In this document: positions 1 through 10,130 of the stretch, one piece after another
Layout: every line of letters starts with the position of its first letter
How positions within the stretch are numbered: position 1 is the first letter of the stretch
DNA from: Duganella sp. BuS-21
GTDB taxonomy: Bacteria > Pseudomonadota > Gammaproteobacteria > Burkholderiales > Burkholderiaceae_D
Direction: 5' to 3'
DNA: 64,000 bases
Assembly (NCBI GenBank): GCA_041874725.1
Contig: CP097466.1
Span: forward strand, 248,001-312,000
Notes under the pieces: model-generated
Seen by the model: only the letters and a program-made list of their open reading frames with translations
Databases searched by the model: none
Told to the model about the DNA's origin: nothing
Program-made: the position numbers and the translations under genes

Positions 1-263
1 ACCTCGGACATATTCTGCGAAATCGAGTTCTCCACGTCCGACTTGATGTTCTGGGCGGCGTCCTGCACTTCCTTTTTCAGGTTGCGCAGTTCTTCCAGTT
101 CAATCTCGCGCGAGACTTCGGTCTTCACTTCGTTCAGGTAGCGCTGGGCGCGGCCGTACAGCGTCCCGGCCATGCGCGCTACCTTGGGCAGCTTTTCAGG
201 ACCAATGACGATCAGCGCGACCACGCCGATGACAACTAGTTTGGTAAGACCGAGATCGATCAT
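1..263 (-). CDS. tatB: Sec-independent translocase protein TatB (3' end outside window)
   Basis: TatB forms the substrate-receptor complex with TatC for folded-protein export across the inner membrane. The visible 87 residues start MIDLGLTKLVVIGVVALIVI, a short N-terminal membrane helix, followed by the GPEKLP hinge and an amphipathic, charged helix, the classical TatB layout. The C-terminal tail lies beyond base 1. It sits 13 bp downstream of tatA in the same orientation, so tatC is expected just outside the window. Identification is secure; only the length cannot be judged. Confidence 0.93.
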   Translation of the reverse strand, partial: MIDLGLTKLVVIGVVALIVIGPEKLPKVARMAGTLYGRAQRYLNEVKTEVSREIELEELRNLKKEVQDAAQNIKSDVENSISQNMSE

Positions 264-276
264 AAGAAGGCGCTAC

Positions 277-480
277 TTACTTCTTTTCTTTCGCGTCGAC
301 ATCAATGGTGCTTGGCGCGACAGGCGCGGCCGGCTTGTCCTCGTCACCCTTGATACCGTCCTTGAAGCCCTTGACGGCTTTGCCGATGTCCGAACCCATG
401 TTGCCGAGTTTCTTGGTGCCGAAAACCAGCATCACCACCACCAGAACGATCAGCCAGTGCCAAATACTAAAAGAACCCAT
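277..480 (-). CDS. tatA: Sec-independent translocase protein TatA
   Basis: Pore-forming subunit of the twin-arginine translocase. The product (67 aa) begins [20 protein letters not shown], one transmembrane helix followed by the FGTKKL hinge and the amphipathic [14 protein letters not shown] helix, then a short acidic/lysine tail. An in-frame ATG lies one codon upstream (483), but the AAGGGGA ribosome site is about 6 nt from the ATG at 480 and only about 3 nt from the other, so 480 is preferred. It is the first gene of a tatAB(C) unit at the end of the his-hinT block. Confidence 0.95.
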   Translation of the reverse strand: MGSFSIWHWLIVLVVVMLVFGTKKLGNMGSDIGKAVKGFKDGIKGDEDKPAAPVAPSTIDVDAKEKK

Positions 481-544
481 CATATTCCCCTTGCAGAGCG
501 CATGCGCCCCAGATTATTCGTTGATTCCCAAAAACTGCTGCGAC

Positions 545-574
545 AGTATAAGCGAAGCGCAGTCCCTACGGTAA
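545..574 (-). promoter_or_regulatory. Candidate tatA promoter
   Basis: The 127-bp gap between hinT and tatA holds a TATACT hexamer on the minus strand (545-550) with a weak TTACCG -35-like hexamer 18 bp upstream. It could allow tat transcription independent of the his operon. A 9-bp direct repeat ATTCAGCGC lies just beyond (about 593-611). Inference from sequence only. Confidence 0.3.
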
Positions 575-607
575 ATGTAGTCGCCCGGGGGCGGATTCAG
601 CGCCGAT

Positions 608-976
608 TCAGCGCTGGCCGCGCCATGGATGCGCGCCGCCGATCACGTGCACGTGCAAATGGTATACCTCTTGCCCGCCGTCCGGCCCACTATTGATCAG
701 AGTCTTGAAACCGGCGGTCGGCGTGCCGTCGCTCTCGTAGTCGACGGCGCAGCCGAATTCCGCCGCCAGGCGGGGCGCCAGCGCCAACATCTTGCCCAGC
801 AGCGCAGGCTCGCCGGCGGCGTCCTGCAGGGTGGCGAAATGTTTCTTCGGGATCACTAGCAGATGCACCGGCGCGGCCGGGTTGATGTCCTTGAACGCCA
901 GCAGATCTTCGTCCTCATAGACCGTGGTCGAAGGGATTTTCTTTGCGGCGATTTTGCAAAAGATGCAGTTTTCCAC
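608..976 (-). CDS. hinT: HIT-family nucleotide hydrolase (HinT-like)
   Basis: Histidine-triad protein of the purine nucleoside phosphoramidase group (122 aa). The N-terminal ENCIFCKI carries the CxxC metal-site pattern common in this family, and the C-terminal triad is HLHVHVIGG, the H-x-H-x-H active site that forms the nucleotidyl-His intermediate. Length matches the 110-125 aa norm. It lies 25 bp after hisE, a linkage frequent in betaproteobacteria. The cellular substrate is unknown in most bacteria. Confidence 0.92.
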   Translation of the reverse strand: MENCIFCKIAAKKIPSTTVYEDEDLLAFKDINPAAPVHLLVIPKKHFATLQDAAGEPALLGKMLALAPRLAAEFGCAVDYESDGTPTAGFKTLINSGPDGGQEVYHLHVHVIGGAHPWRGQR

Positions 977-1001
977 TCGGGACTCCGATTATTCTTTACA
1001 G

Positions 1002-1340
1002 TTAATCTTCACGTGCGGCTTTTTCCTCGATGCCGGACACGCCTTCGCGGCGCGCCAGCTCATCGAGCACCTGCTGCGGCTTGAGGTCGAACTGGGCCAG
1101 CAGCACCAGCGTATGGAACCACAAGTCGGCCACTTCGTACAAGACTTTGCCGCTGTCGCCGCCGGCGCGCGCATCCTTGGCGGCCATCACGGTCTCGGTG
1201 GCTTCCTCGCCGATCTTTTTCAGGATGGCGTCGTCGCCCTTGGCGAACAGCTTGGCGGTGTAGGAGGCGGCGGGATCGCCGCCGTTGGCCGGCTTGCGCG
1301 CTTCGATCACGTCGGCCAGGCGGTCAAGTATGGTGCTCAT
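1002..1340 (-). CDS. hisE: Phosphoribosyl-ATP pyrophosphatase HisE
   Basis: Second step of histidine synthesis: hydrolyses phosphoribosyl-ATP to phosphoribosyl-AMP and pyrophosphate. The 112-aa product starts [16 protein letters not shown] and carries the all-alpha MazG-like core with KIGEEATE and [15 protein letters not shown], the acidic helices that bind Mg. The ATG at 1340 overlaps the hisI stop by 4 bp (ATGA), so the frame open further upstream is not used. It is separate from hisI, unlike the fused hisIE of enterobacteria. Confidence 0.96.
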   Translation of the reverse strand: MSTILDRLADVIEARKPANGGDPAASYTAKLFAKGDDAILKKIGEEATETVMAAKDARAGGDSGKVLYEVADLWFHTLVLLAQFDLKPQQVLDELARREGVSGIEEKAARED

Positions 1341-1774
1341 TTGCCTGCCTTGTAGATATCGGTGGGGTCTTTCAGCACCGGCTCGGTGCTCTGCCAGTCG
1401 CCTTCGTTGGCATCGCCTTCGAACTTCTGGAAGAAGCACGAATGGCGGCCGGTATGGCAGGCAATGCCGCCGGCCTGCTCGATTTTCATCAGCACCACGT
1501 CCTCGTCGCAGTCGAGGCGGATTTCCAGCACCTTCTGTACGTGGCCGGACTCTTCGCCCTTGTGCCACAGCTTCTTGCGCGACCGGCTCCAGTAGACGGC
1601 CTCGCCCAGCTCGACCGTCTTGGCCAGGGCTTCGCGGTTCATCCAGGCGAACATCAGCACGTCGTTGCTGCCGGCCTCCTGCGCGATGACCGGCACCAGG
1701 CCGTGCTCATCCCATTTAATTTTCTTCAGCCATGCGGCTTTCGGCTGGATGCCGGGGGTATTCATCGTTGTCAT
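1337..1774 (-). CDS. hisI: Phosphoribosyl-AMP cyclohydrolase HisI
   Basis: Third step of histidine synthesis, a Zn-dependent opening of the adenine ring of PR-AMP. Landmarks in the 145-aa product are [27 protein letters not shown], the DCDED metal-binding run and the [10 protein letters not shown] cysteine/histidine motif. Two close ATGs (1774 and 1765) are possible starts. It is translationally coupled to hisE by a 4-bp overlap and lies 9 bp after hisF. Confidence 0.96.
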   Translation of the reverse strand: MTTMNTPGIQPKAAWLKKIKWDEHGLVPVIAQEAGSNDVLMFAWMNREALAKTVELGEAVYWSRSRKKLWHKGEESGHVQKVLEIRLDCDEDVVLMKIEQAGGIACHTGRHSCFFQKFEGDANEGDWQSTEPVLKDPTDIYKAGK

Positions 1775-1783
1775 ACTGTTCTC

Positions 1784-2545
1784 TTAGTCCAGGCGCATCG
1801 GAATGCCCTGTAGTGCCATGAAGCGCTTGGCTTCCTGCACCGTGTGCTGGCCATAGTGGAAAATACTGGCTGCCAGTACCGCGTCGGCCTTGCCCAGTTT
1901 GACGCCGTCGGCCAGGTCCTGCAGGCCGCCGACGCCGCCGGAGGCGATCACCGGAATGTTGATGGCGTCCGACACGCCGCGCGTCAGGCCGAGGTCGAAG
2001 CCGGACTTGGTGCCGTCGCGGTCCATGCTGGTCAGCAGGATTTCACCGGCGCCCAGCTGTTCCATCTTCTTGGCCCATTCGATGGCGTCGATGCCGGTGG
2101 CCTTGCGGCCGCCGTGGGTAAACACTTCCCACTTGCCGGGCGACACCTGCTTGGCGTCGATCGCCACCACGATGCACTGCGAACCGTGCTTTTGCGAAGC
2201 GTCGTACACCAGCTGCGGGTTCGACACCGCCGAAGAATTCATGCTGACCTTGTCGGCGCCGGCGTTGAGCAGGCGGCGCACATCGGCCACTTCACGCACG
2301 CCACCGCCCACCGTCAGCGGAATGAACACCTGCGAGGCGACGGCCTCGATGATGTCCAGGATCAGCCCGCGGTTGTCGCTGGTGGCGGTGATGTCGAGGA
2401 AGGTCAGCTCATCGGCGCCCTGCTCGTCGTAGCGACGGGCGATTTCCACCGGGTCGCCGGCGTCGCGCAGCTCGGTAAAGTTGACGCCTTTGACGACGCG
2501 GCCAGCGGTCACGTCGAGGCAGGGGATGATGCGTTTAGCAAGCAT
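1784..2545 (-). CDS. hisF: Imidazole glycerol phosphate synthase subunit HisF
   Basis: Cyclase half of IGP synthase; uses ammonia delivered from HisH to form IGP and AICAR. The (beta/alpha)8 protein (253 aa) begins [20 protein letters not shown], with the first catalytic Asp in CLDV and the phosphate-binding LTVGGG and SGGVG loops. The ATG at 2545 gives the canonical N-terminus although the frame stays open upstream. Its partner hisH is two genes upstream, with hisA between them. Confidence 0.97.
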   Translation of the reverse strand: MLAKRIIPCLDVTAGRVVKGVNFTELRDAGDPVEIARRYDEQGADELTFLDITATSDNRGLILDIIEAVASQVFIPLTVGGGVREVADVRRLLNAGADKVSMNSSAVSNPQLVYDASQKHGSQCIVVAIDAKQVSPGKWEVFTHGGRKATGIDAIEWAKKMEQLGAGEILLTSMDRDGTKSGFDLGLTRGVSDAINIPVIASGGVGGLQDLADGVKLGKADAVLAASIFHYGQHTVQEAKRFMALQGIPMRLD

Positions 2546-2556
2546 AGGATTTACTC

Positions 2557-3348
2557 TTAACTCTGGTCTTCTTCTTCGATCAGGTCGCCGCTCAACTCGT
2601 CGGCGCGCAGCTGGGCCGAGGCAAGGTCGATGGTGCCTTCGTAAATTGAACGGCCGCAGATCACGCCTTCGATGCCTTCGTCCTGCACCGCGCACAGCGC
2701 TTCGACGTCGGCCAGGTTGTGCAGGCCGCCCGAGGCGATCACCGGAATCTTGACCGCTTGCGCCAGCTTGACGGTGGCCTCGATGTTGACGCCGCCCATC
2801 ATGCCGTCGCGGCCGATGTCGGTGTAGATGATCGATTCCACGCCATAGGCTTCGAATTTCTTGGCCAGGTCGATCACCTCGTGGCCGGACATCTTGCTCC
2901 AGCCGTCGGTGGCAACCTTGCCGTCCTTGGCGTCCAGGCCGACGATGATGTGGCCCGGGAAGGCGCCGCAGGCGTCATGCAGGAAGCCAGGCTCTTTCAC
3001 GGCGGCGGTGCCGATGATGACATAGGTGATGCCGGCGTCGAGGTAGCGCTCGATGGTGTCGAGGTCGCGGATGCCGCCGCCCAGTTGTACCGGGATCTCG
3101 TCCAGGTCGTTTTCTTCCGCATAGTCTTGCACGGCTTGCAGGATGGACTTGATGGCGGCCTCGTTCTTCGGCTTGCCGGCGAAGGCGCCGTTCAGGTCGA
3201 CCAGGTGCAGGCGCCGCGCGCCCTGCTTGAGCCAATGCAGGGCCATCTCGGCCGGATCTTCGGAAAATACGGTGGCGAGTTCCATGTCGCCTTGTTTCAA
3301 GCGAACGCAGTGACCGTCTTTGAGGTCGATGGCAGGAATGAGCAGCAT
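2557..3348 (-). CDS. hisA: ProFAR isomerase HisA
   Basis: Amadori isomerisation of ProFAR to PRFAR. The 263-aa (beta/alpha)8 protein starts [17 protein letters not shown] with the catalytic Asp in AIDLKDG; the second acid is in YTDIGRDGM, and LGGGIR and SGGLHN are the two phosphate-binding loops. It is slightly longer than the 240-250 aa norm because of an acidic tail ending DLIEEEDQS. It lies 11 bp upstream of hisF. Confidence 0.97.
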   Translation of the reverse strand: MLLIPAIDLKDGHCVRLKQGDMELATVFSEDPAEMALHWLKQGARRLHLVDLNGAFAGKPKNEAAIKSILQAVQDYAEENDLDEIPVQLGGGIRDLDTIERYLDAGITYVIIGTAAVKEPGFLHDACGAFPGHIIVGLDAKDGKVATDGWSKMSGHEVIDLAKKFEAYGVESIIYTDIGRDGMMGGVNIEATVKLAQAVKIPVIASGGLHNLADVEALCAVQDEGIEGVICGRSIYEGTIDLASAQLRADELSGDLIEEEDQS

Positions 3349-3378
3349 GATGGTGTCGTTTAGATTAGAAAGGAGAAA

Positions 3379-4017
3379 TCAAGGATTCCAGTGAACAAAG
3401 TTCTTGTACAACAGCAGTCCGGTTGCGGCGCTTTTCTCCGGATGAAACTGGGTAGCAAAAATATTATCACGCGCGACGGCGCAACTGAACGCCGCACCGT
3501 AGACAGTTTGGCCGACCGTGTGTGCAGTCTGTTCCGGCTGGGCAAAATAGCTGTGCACGAAGTAGAAATAGGCGTTGTCCGGAATATCCTGCCACATCGG
3601 ATGAGACGCCGTTTGCCGCACTTGGTTCCAGCCCATTTGCGGCACTTTGAAGCGTGAACCGTCTTCCTGCAACTGGCCGTCCAGCTGGAAGCGTACCACC
3701 TTGCCTGGCAACAGGCCCAGGCCGGCGGCATTGCCTTCCTCGCTGCCGTCGAACAGCATCTGCTCGCCGATGCACACGCCCATCAGCGGCTTGCTGCGCG
3801 ACGCTTCCAGCAACGCTTCCTGGACGCCGGATTCGCGCAGGCTGCGCATGCAGTCCGGCATGGCGCCCTGGCCGGGCAACACGATACGGTCGGCCGACTG
3901 GATGTCGGCCACTTCGCCCGAAATCAGCACGTTGGCTTCCGGCGCGACGGCGCGCAGGGCCTGCGCGACCGAGCGCAGATTACCCATGCCGTAATCAACT
4001 ACTACGATTTTTTTCAT
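3379..4017 (-). CDS. hisH: Imidazole glycerol phosphate synthase glutaminase HisH
   Basis: Class I glutamine amidotransferase that feeds ammonia to HisF. The start [20 protein letters not shown] is typical, so the ATG at 4017 is chosen over an in-frame ATG five codons upstream (4032). The nucleophile is in MGVCIGEQ, the oxyanion strand is PGQGAMPDC, and the catalytic His-Glu pair is in QFHPEKS near the C-terminus. Length 212 aa is normal. Confidence 0.96.
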   Translation of the reverse strand: MKKIVVVDYGMGNLRSVAQALRAVAPEANVLISGEVADIQSADRIVLPGQGAMPDCMRSLRESGVQEALLEASRSKPLMGVCIGEQMLFDGSEEGNAAGLGLLPGKVVRFQLDGQLQEDGSRFKVPQMGWNQVRQTASHPMWQDIPDNAYFYFVHSYFAQPEQTAHTVGQTVYGAAFSCAVARDNIFATQFHPEKSAATGLLLYKNFVHWNP

Positions 4018-4036
4018 GGTGGTATTTGCCAACTCG

Positions 4037-4627
4037 TTACAGAGTGCCCTTGGTCGATGGAATCGTGCCGGCGGCGCGCGGGTCCAGCTCGGACGCCATG
4101 CGCAGCGCGCGGCCGAAGGCCTTGAACACGGTCTCGCACTGGTGGTGGGCGTTGGTGCCGCGCAGGTTGTCGATATGCAGGGTCAGCAGCGCGTGGTTGA
4201 CGAAGCCGCGGAAGAATTCCAGCGTCAGGTCGACGTCGAAGGTGCCGATCATGGCGCGCGTGAACGGGATGTGATATTCGATGCCCGGGCGGCCCGAGTA
4301 ATCGAGCACCACGCGCGACAACGCCTCGTCCAGCGGCACATAGGAATGGCCGTAGCGCACAATGCCTTTGCGGTCGCCAATGGCCTTGGCCACCGCCATG
4401 CCCAGCGTGATGCCGACGTCTTCCACCGTGTGGTGGTTGTCGATGTGGATATCGCCGGTGGCTTCGACTTCCAGGTCGAACAGGCCGTGGCGGGCGATCT
4501 GGTCCAGCATATGGTCGAGGAAAGGCACGCCGGTATTCAGCTTCTGTTTGCCGGTGCCGTCCAGGTTGATGGAAACGCGGACTTGCGTCTCGTTGGTGTT
4601 GCGGATGATTTCTGCGGTGCGGTTCAT
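4037..4627 (-). CDS. hisB: Imidazoleglycerol-phosphate dehydratase HisB
   Basis: Mn-dependent dehydration of IGP. This is the monofunctional 196-aa form without the N-terminal histidinol phosphatase domain of enterobacteria, so the phosphatase (HisN-type) must be elsewhere. Duplicated metal-binding motifs are visible as [23 protein letters not shown] and, in the second half, [16 protein letters not shown]. It lies 18 bp after hisC and about 19 bp before hisH. Confidence 0.97.
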   Translation of the reverse strand: MNRTAEIIRNTNETQVRVSINLDGTGKQKLNTGVPFLDHMLDQIARHGLFDLEVEATGDIHIDNHHTVEDVGITLGMAVAKAIGDRKGIVRYGHSYVPLDEALSRVVLDYSGRPGIEYHIPFTRAMIGTFDVDLTLEFFRGFVNHALLTLHIDNLRGTNAHHQCETVFKAFGRALRMASELDPRAAGTIPSTKGTL

Positions 4628-4645
4628 GAAAAGCTCGTGATGGTG

Positions 4646-5746
4646 TCAGGCTGCCTGCGATGCGGCGAAGGCATCGAGGAAGGTGGAATTTTCTTCCGGG
4701 GTGCTCACGGTAATGCGAAGGCAATTCGCCAGCACACTATGCATTTTACTCACATTTTTTACTAAAACCTTGTGGGCCAGCAGTTTCGCGTTTGCATCGT
4801 CGGAATTCGGTACGCGAATCAAGATAAAATTCGCCGCTGACGGAAAAACTTCCACGCCCGGGATACGGGCCAATGCTGCCGTCAGATCGGCGCGTGCGGC
4901 ACGCAATGCGGCCGCCTGTTGGTTCAGCACCTCCACATGGTCGAGCGCGAATTCGGCCGCAACCTGGGTCAGTACGTTGATGTTGTAAGGAGGCCGCACT
5001 TTGTCGAATTCCACCAGCAACTGCGGCGCCGCCGACATGTAGCCGAGGCGGATGCCGGCCAGTCCCAGCTTCGATACGGTGCGCATCACCACCAGATTGG
5101 CAAATTCAGGCAGGCGATGCATGAAGGTCCGCTGGGCGAACGGCTGGTAGGCCTCGTCCACCACGGCCAGGCCGCAGCCGTTCCTGTCGAGCGCCTTGAT
5201 GATGGCGACGATGTCGTCCTCGGCGAACAGATTGCCGGTCGGGTTGTTCGGGTAGGACAGGAACACCAGCGCCGGCTTGTATTCGGCGATGGCGGCCAGC
5301 ATGGCCGGCAGGTCCAGCGTCAGGTCGGCTTTCAGCGGCACGCCGACGTAGTCCATGCCGGCGAATTGCGCCGAGCGCTGGTACATCACGAACGACGGCG
5401 TCGGCGCCACAACAACTGCGCGGCGGTCCTGCATGGCGCAGGCCATGCACAGGATGGAGATCAGTTCATCCGAGCCGTTGCCGAGGATGACGTCATAACC
5501 GGCTGGCACGCCCAGCGTGTCCTTGATGCGCTGCTTGATGGTGCTGTAGGCGGCGGCCGGGTAGCGGTTGAGCGCCACGTCGGCCAGGCGCTGGCCCAGC
5601 GCCTCCCGCAGAGGATGCGGCAGGTGGTAAGGGTTCTCCATCGCGTCCAGTTTAAGGTAACCACTCGCATCGGCAACGTGATAGCTTGCTACGGCTTTGA
5701 CGTCGGGACGGATGGTGTTGTTAACCAGCGATTCGATGGGGGACAT
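4646..5746 (-). CDS. hisC: Histidinol-phosphate aminotransferase HisC
   Basis: PLP-dependent class I/II aminotransferase converting imidazole-acetol phosphate to histidinol phosphate. LGNGSDELI binds the cofactor phosphate, SYPNNPTGN and VVDEAYQPF carry the Asn and Asp that contact PLP, and the Schiff-base lysine is in [15 protein letters not shown]. Length 366 aa is usual. It begins 13 bp downstream of the embedded DNA methyltransferase gene. Confidence 0.95.
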   Translation of the reverse strand: MSPIESLVNNTIRPDVKAVASYHVADASGYLKLDAMENPYHLPHPLREALGQRLADVALNRYPAAAYSTIKQRIKDTLGVPAGYDVILGNGSDELISILCMACAMQDRRAVVVAPTPSFVMYQRSAQFAGMDYVGVPLKADLTLDLPAMLAAIAEYKPALVFLSYPNNPTGNLFAEDDIVAIIKALDRNGCGLAVVDEAYQPFAQRTFMHRLPEFANLVVMRTVSKLGLAGIRLGYMSAAPQLLVEFDKVRPPYNINVLTQVAAEFALDHVEVLNQQAAALRAARADLTAALARIPGVEVFPSAANFILIRVPNSDDANAKLLAHKVLVKNVSKMHSVLANCLRITVSTPEENSTFLDAFAASQAA

Positions 5747-5759
5747 CTTACTTGGGCTC

Positions 5760-6554
5760 CTATGGGTTGACTGAACTTCGGGACTTCTTGACGGGTATTT
5801 CCGGCGCCGTCAATCGTTGATTGATGATGGCGCAGTATTCGGGATTCAATTCAAAGCCGACGAAATTGCGGCCGCAGCGCTGGGCCGCCACCGCCGTGGT
5901 GCCGCTGCCCATGAACAGGTCCAGCACCACGCCGTCCGGCGGGCACGAAGCCTTGACCATGCGCTCGATGATCTCCAGCGGCTTTTGCGTCGGATGGTCG
6001 GCGCGCTCCGGGTGCTCGCGGTGCAGGCGCGATACGCTCCACAGGTCTTTCGGGTTGTAGCCCACTTCCAGCCACTTGGCGCCGACGAAGATGGAGCGCG
6101 TGCGGGCCTTCTTGGTTTCGGCGTCGTACGGGATGCGCACGGCGTCGAGGTCGAAGTAGTAATCCTTGCGGCGCACGAAAAAGCCGATGGTGTCGTGCAC
6201 CGACGAGAAGCTGCGCACGCTGCCGCCCATGGACGGCACGCGGCGGTCCCAGATAATTTCGTTCATCATCATCATGCGCTTTTTCAGCATGACGAAGATC
6301 TCCGGCGAAAAACGCCAGGTCAGGAAAATGTACAAGCTGCCGTTGGGCTTCAGCTTGGGCAGGGCGGCGTCTATCCACTGCTCGGTCCAGCGCAGGTATT
6401 CGTCTACCGTTTGCTGGTCCGAGGCGTTGCCGTAGTCCTTGCCGAGGTTATACGGCGGATCGGTCAGAATCAGATCGATGGAACCATCCGGGATGCGCGC
6501 CAGGCCGGCCAGCGCATCCTCACAGAAGACCTGATTGATCCACGTTTCGGTCAT
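5760..6554 (-). CDS. Beta-class N6-adenine/N4-cytosine DNA methyltransferase embedded in the his operon
   Basis: SAM-dependent exocyclic amino DNA methyltransferase of 264 aa. Motif IV DPPY (residues 32-35) precedes motif I FMGSGTT (214-220), the circular order of the beta class, and HPTQKP (187-192) is the usual mark just before motif I. The region between is the target-recognition part and contains a run of four Met (94-97) encoded by four ATG repeats. The start overlaps the hisD stop by 4 bp and the gene ends 13 bp before hisC, so it is transcribed with histidine synthesis genes. No restriction endonuclease is adjacent. It looks like an orphan methylase; the recognition site cannot be read from sequence. 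Confidence 0.88.
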   Translation of the reverse strand: MTETWINQVFCEDALAGLARIPDGSIDLILTDPPYNLGKDYGNASDQQTVDEYLRWTEQWIDAALPKLKPNGSLYIFLTWRFSPEIFVMLKKRMMMMNEIIWDRRVPSMGGSVRSFSSVHDTIGFFVRRKDYYFDLDAVRIPYDAETKKARTRSIFVGAKWLEVGYNPKDLWSVSRLHREHPERADHPTQKPLEIIERMVKASCPPDGVVLDLFMGSGTTAVAAQRCGRNFVGFELNPEYCAIINQRLTAPEIPVKKSRSSVNP

Positions 6555-7858
6555 TTAAGGCGCAGCTCCGCGCTGCGGGCGTGCGCCTGCAGTCCTTCGC
6601 CGTAGGCCAGTTCCGCCGCGACCTTGCCCAGCGTTTGCGCGCCGGCTTCGCTGACGTAAATGATCGACGAGCGTTTCTGGAAATCGTACACGCCCAGCGG
6701 CGACGAAAAGCGTGCGGTGCGCGAGGTCGGCAGCACGTGGTTCGGGCCGCAGCAGTAGTCGCCCAGCGACTCGGAAGAGAAGCGGCCGAGGAACATGGCG
6801 CCCGCATGACGGATTTTGTCGGCCCATTGCTGCGGCTCGGCGGCGGAAATTTCCAGGTGCTCGGCGGCGATGCTATTGGCGATGGCGCAGGCTTCGTCCA
6901 TGTCGCGCACCTTGATCAGCGCGCCGCGGTCGGCCAACGACGTGCGGATCACTTGCTGGCGCGGCATCTGGGGCAGTAGCTTTTCTATGCTCGCTTCCAC
7001 CTTGGCGATGTAGTCGGCGTCGGGGCACAGCAGGATGGCTTGCGCCAGCTCGTCGTGCTCCGCTTGCGAGAACAGGTCCATGGCGACCCAGTCCGGATCG
7101 GTGGTGCCGTCGCAGACGATCAGGATTTCCGACGGCCCGGCGATCATGTCGATGCCGACGGTGCCGAACACGCGGCGCTTGGCGGCGGCCACATAGGCGT
7201 TGCCCGGGCCGACGATCTTGTCGACGGCTTGAATGGTTTCGGTGCCGTACGCCAGCGCGGCCACGGCTTGCGCGCCGCCGATGGTGATCACGCGGGTCAC
7301 GCCGGCAATCGCGGCGGCGGCGAACACCATCTGGTTCTTCACGCCGTCCGGCGTTGGCACCACCATGATGATTTCTTCCACGCCGGCCACGTGCGCCGGA
7401 ATCGCATTCATCAGCACCGACGATGGATAGGCGGCCTTGCCGCCCGGGACGTAGATGCCGACGCGGTCCAGCGGCGTGACGCGCTGGCCCAGCACCGTGC
7501 CATCGGCTTCGGTGTAGGTGAAGCCGTTCAGTTCCTGCTTCTGGCGCTCGTGGAACACACGCACGCGGTGTGCCGCCACTTCAAGCGCCTTGCGCTGGGC
7601 TTCGGGAATCGCAGCCAACGCGGCTTGCAGTTCTTCCTGCGAGACATCCAGCGCGGCCATGCTGGACGCGCCGCCATTCGGCAGGCGATCAAAGCGGTTG
7701 GTGTATTCGAGCACGGCGGCGTCGCCGCGCGCTTTCACGTCGGCGAGGATTTTGCCGACCGCACTTTCGATGGCGTCGTCGGTGCTGGCTTCAAACGCCA
7801 GCAGAGTGTCCAGGCGCTGCTTGAAATCGGCCTGGCTGGAATCGAGCTTGGTAATCAT
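6551..7858 (-). CDS. hisD: Histidinol dehydrogenase HisD
   Basis: Zn- and NAD-dependent four-electron oxidation of histidinol to histidine, the last step of the pathway. The 435-aa product shows [27 protein letters not shown], the metal-site segment [17 protein letters not shown] and the C-terminal GPNHVLPTS active-site motif. It overlaps hisG by 4 bp and the methyltransferase gene by 4 bp, so three reading frames are translationally coupled. Confidence 0.97.
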   Translation of the reverse strand: MITKLDSSQADFKQRLDTLLAFEASTDDAIESAVGKILADVKARGDAAVLEYTNRFDRLPNGGASSMAALDVSQEELQAALAAIPEAQRKALEVAAHRVRVFHERQKQELNGFTYTEADGTVLGQRVTPLDRVGIYVPGGKAAYPSSVLMNAIPAHVAGVEEIIMVVPTPDGVKNQMVFAAAAIAGVTRVITIGGAQAVAALAYGTETIQAVDKIVGPGNAYVAAAKRRVFGTVGIDMIAGPSEILIVCDGTTDPDWVAMDLFSQAEHDELAQAILLCPDADYIAKVEASIEKLLPQMPRQQVIRTSLADRGALIKVRDMDEACAIANSIAAEHLEISAAEPQQWADKIRHAGAMFLGRFSSESLGDYCCGPNHVLPTSRTARFSSPLGVYDFQKRSSIIYVSEAGAQTLGKVAAELAYGEGLQAHARSAELRLK

Positions 7859-8520
7859 TTTTTGGATGCGCGTTCAAATGCTTCGATAATCGGTTGCAGG
7901 CGCTCGCGTTTCATCTTCAGCGCGGCCTGGTTCACGATCAGGCGCGACGAAATATCCATGATGGCCTCGACCTCTTTCAGGTCGTTGGCGCGCAGTGTGC
8001 CGCCGGTGCTGACCACGTCGACGATGGCGTCCGACAGGCCGACCAGCGGCGCCAGCTCCATCGAGCCATACAGCTTGATCAGATCGACGTGCACGCCCTT
8101 TTTGGCGAAGTGCGCGCGCGCGGTCTCGACGAACTTGGTGGCCACGCGCAGGCGCGCGCCCTGGCGCACGGCGGTCTCGTAATCGAAGCCGTTGCGCACC
8201 GCGACCGACATGCGGCACTCGGCGATGCGCAGGTCGATCGGCTGGTACAGTCCTTCGCCGCCATGCTCCATCAGCACATCCTTGCCGGCCACGCCGAAGT
8301 CCGCCGCGCCATGCTGCACATAGGTCGGCACGTCGGTGGCGCGCACGATCAGCACGCGCACATTAGGGTCGTTGGTGGGCAGGATCAGCTTGCGCGAAGT
8401 TTCCGGATTCTCGGTGACGGTGATGCCCGCTGCTTCAAGCAGCGGCAAGGTGTCGTCGAAAATGCGGCCCTTCGACAGCGCAAGAATCAGCTGCTGGGAG
8501 TCGGCTTGGAATGCACTCAT
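7855..8520 (-). CDS. hisG: ATP phosphoribosyltransferase, short-form catalytic subunit HisG
   Basis: First step of histidine synthesis: ATP plus PRPP to PR-ATP. The 221-aa length lacks the C-terminal ACT-like regulatory domain, so this is the HisG-S form that in characterised systems needs HisZ for activity and feedback control; no hisZ is in the window. Markers are [20 protein letters not shown] and the PRPP loop [12 protein letters not shown]. It is the first his gene, preceded by a REP doublet that separates it from murA. Confidence 0.96.
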   Translation of the reverse strand: MSAFQADSQQLILALSKGRIFDDTLPLLEAAGITVTENPETSRKLILPTNDPNVRVLIVRATDVPTYVQHGAADFGVAGKDVLMEHGGEGLYQPIDLRIAECRMSVAVRNGFDYETAVRQGARLRVATKFVETARAHFAKKGVHVDLIKLYGSMELAPLVGLSDAIVDVVSTGGTLRANDLKEVEAIMDISSRLIVNQAALKMKRERLQPIIEAFERASKK

Positions 8521-8548
8521 AAATATTTCCTAAATTCGCTTCCGTTCC

Positions 8549-8618
8549 GTCATTCCCGCGCAGGCGGGAATCCATACTTCGGATGCTCAGCATAGGTTCC
8601 CGCTTGCGCGGGAACGAC
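8549..8618. repeat. REP doublet (family A) between murA and hisG
   Basis: Two palindromes head to head: ATTCCCGCGCAGGCGGGAAT (8552-8571) and GTTCCCGC/GCGGGAAC (8596-8615), bounded by GTC at the left and GAC at the right, about 24 bp apart. Related copies are at 17718, 35806, 40735, 41135 and 44456. Besides being a REP-type element it may act as a transcript-end hairpin of murA or as a spacer in the his leader. Confidence 0.85.
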
Positions 8619-8627
8619 GCTGCTAGC

Positions 8628-9878
8628 TTATTTGATTCGCTGGATGTTGGCGCCTACGGCGGAGAGTTTGACTTCCATCTGATCGTAGCCGCGGTCCAGG
8701 TGATAGATGCGGTCGATCAAGGTTTCACCGCGCGCTGCCAGGCCGGCGATCACCAGCGAAGCGGAGGCGCGCAGGTCGGTCGCCATCACAGGCGCGCCAA
8801 CCAGCTGTTCCACGCCTTTGATAAAGGCGGTGTTGCCATCGGTTTCAATTTGCGCGCCCAGGCGGTTCATCTCCTGGACGTGCATGAAGCGGTTTTCAAA
8901 AATGGTTTCCGTCACGCGGCTGGCGCCGGCGGCGATGGTGTTCACCGCCATGAACTGCGCCTGCATGTCGGTCGGGAAGCCCGGGTATTCGGTGGTGCGG
9001 AAGGTCACAGGATTTGGACGCTTGTCCATCTGCGCGCGGATCCAGGTGTCGCCGATGGTCAGCTGCAGGCCGATCTCGCGCAGCTTGTCCAGCGCGGCGT
9101 CCATGATATCGACGCGCGTGTTGCGGATGGTGATGTCGCCGCCGGTGGCCGCCACGGCGCACAGGAAGGTCGCCGCTTCGATGCGGTCCGAGATCACGGC
9201 GTGCTTGGCGCCATGCAGTTCGGCGACGCCCTGGATCACCAGCCGATTAGTGCCTATGCCTTCGATCTTGGCGCCCATGGCCACCAGCAGATTGGCCAGG
9301 TCGGTCACTTCCGGTTCGCAGGCGGCGTTTTCCAGCACGGTCTCGCCTTCGGCCAGCGTCGCCGCCATCAGCAGGTTCTCGGTGCCGGTGACGGTGATCA
9401 TGTCGGTGACGATGCGCGCGCCTTTCAGCTTGGCGCACTTGGCGTAGATGTAGCCGCCTTCCACGGTGATGTCGGCGCCCAGCGCCTGCAAGCCCTTGAT
9501 GTGCTGGTCGACCGGACGCGAACCGATGGCGCAGCCGCCCGGCAGCGACACCTTGGCCTGGCCGAAGCGCGCCAGCAGCGGCCCCAGCACCAGGATCGAA
9601 GCGCGCATGGTCTTCACCAGTTCATACGGCGCTTCCAGCTTGTCGATGGCGCTGCCGTTGAGGGTGACCTTGTCGCCGTCCTGCGTGACTTTCAGGCCGG
9701 TCTGGCCCAGCAGCTTCAGGATCGTGGACACGTCGTGCAGGTGCGGCACGTTGGACAGCTCGACGTCGCCGGCGGTCAGCAGGCCCGCGCACAAGATAGG
9801 CAGGGCCGCGTTCTTCGCGCCCGAGATGGTGATGTCGCCTTGCAGGCGGTTACCGCCTTGAATCAGAAGCTTGTCCAT
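8628..9878 (-). CDS. murA: UDP-N-acetylglucosamine 1-carboxyvinyltransferase MurA
   Basis: First committed step of peptidoglycan synthesis: enolpyruvyl transfer from PEP to UDP-GlcNAc. The 416-aa product starts [20 protein letters not shown], with NAALPILCA and the catalytic cysteine loop [20 protein letters not shown], the fosfomycin target. The Asp region appears as [16 protein letters not shown]. It overlaps nothing and lies 2 bp after the bolA-like gene, a common betaproteobacterial order. Confidence 0.97.
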   Translation of the reverse strand: MDKLLIQGGNRLQGDITISGAKNAALPILCAGLLTAGDVELSNVPHLHDVSTILKLLGQTGLKVTQDGDKVTLNGSAIDKLEAPYELVKTMRASILVLGPLLARFGQAKVSLPGGCAIGSRPVDQHIKGLQALGADITVEGGYIYAKCAKLKGARIVTDMITVTGTENLLMAATLAEGETVLENAACEPEVTDLANLLVAMGAKIEGIGTNRLVIQGVAELHGAKHAVISDRIEAATFLCAVAATGGDITIRNTRVDIMDAALDKLREIGLQLTIGDTWIRAQMDKRPNPVTFRTTEYPGFPTDMQAQFMAVNTIAAGASRVTETIFENRFMHVQEMNRLGAQIETDGNTAFIKGVEQLVGAPVMATDLRASASLVIAGLAARGETLIDRIYHLDRGYDQMEVKLSAVGANIQRIK

Positions 9879-9880
9879 GC

Positions 9881-10117
9881 TTATCCTTGATATTCTTCAG
9901 GGGTGAGGGTTTTCATCGACAGCGCGTGGATCTCTTCACGCATGCGGTCGCCCAGCGCGGCGTACACCAGCTGGTGGCGCTGGATCGGACGCTTGCCCGC
10001 AAACGCAGGCGACACAATAATCGCCTGGAAGTGCTGGCCGTCGCCCTCCACTTCGAGGTGGGTGCATGCGAGGCCGGCCGAGATGTAGCCGTGGATGAGT
10101 TCTGGAGTAGTAGCCAT
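9881..10117 (-). CDS. ibaG: BolA-family protein (IbaG-like)
   Basis: Small BolA-fold protein of 78 aa, a partner of monothiol glutaredoxins in Fe-S handling. The start [20 protein letters not shown] is chosen at 10117 although the frame stays open upstream. The core has [11 protein letters not shown] and the [13 protein letters not shown] helix typical of the IbaG/YrbA group. Its position between the ABC exporter and murA resembles the yrbA-murA linkage in other proteobacteria. A CGFS glutaredoxin (grxD) is at 32.1 kb. Confidence 0.9.
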   Translation of the reverse strand: MATTPELIHGYISAGLACTHLEVEGDGQHFQAIIVSPAFAGKRPIQRHQLVYAALGDRMREEIHALSMKTLTPEEYQG

Positions 10118-10130
10118 GATAAGTCCTAAA

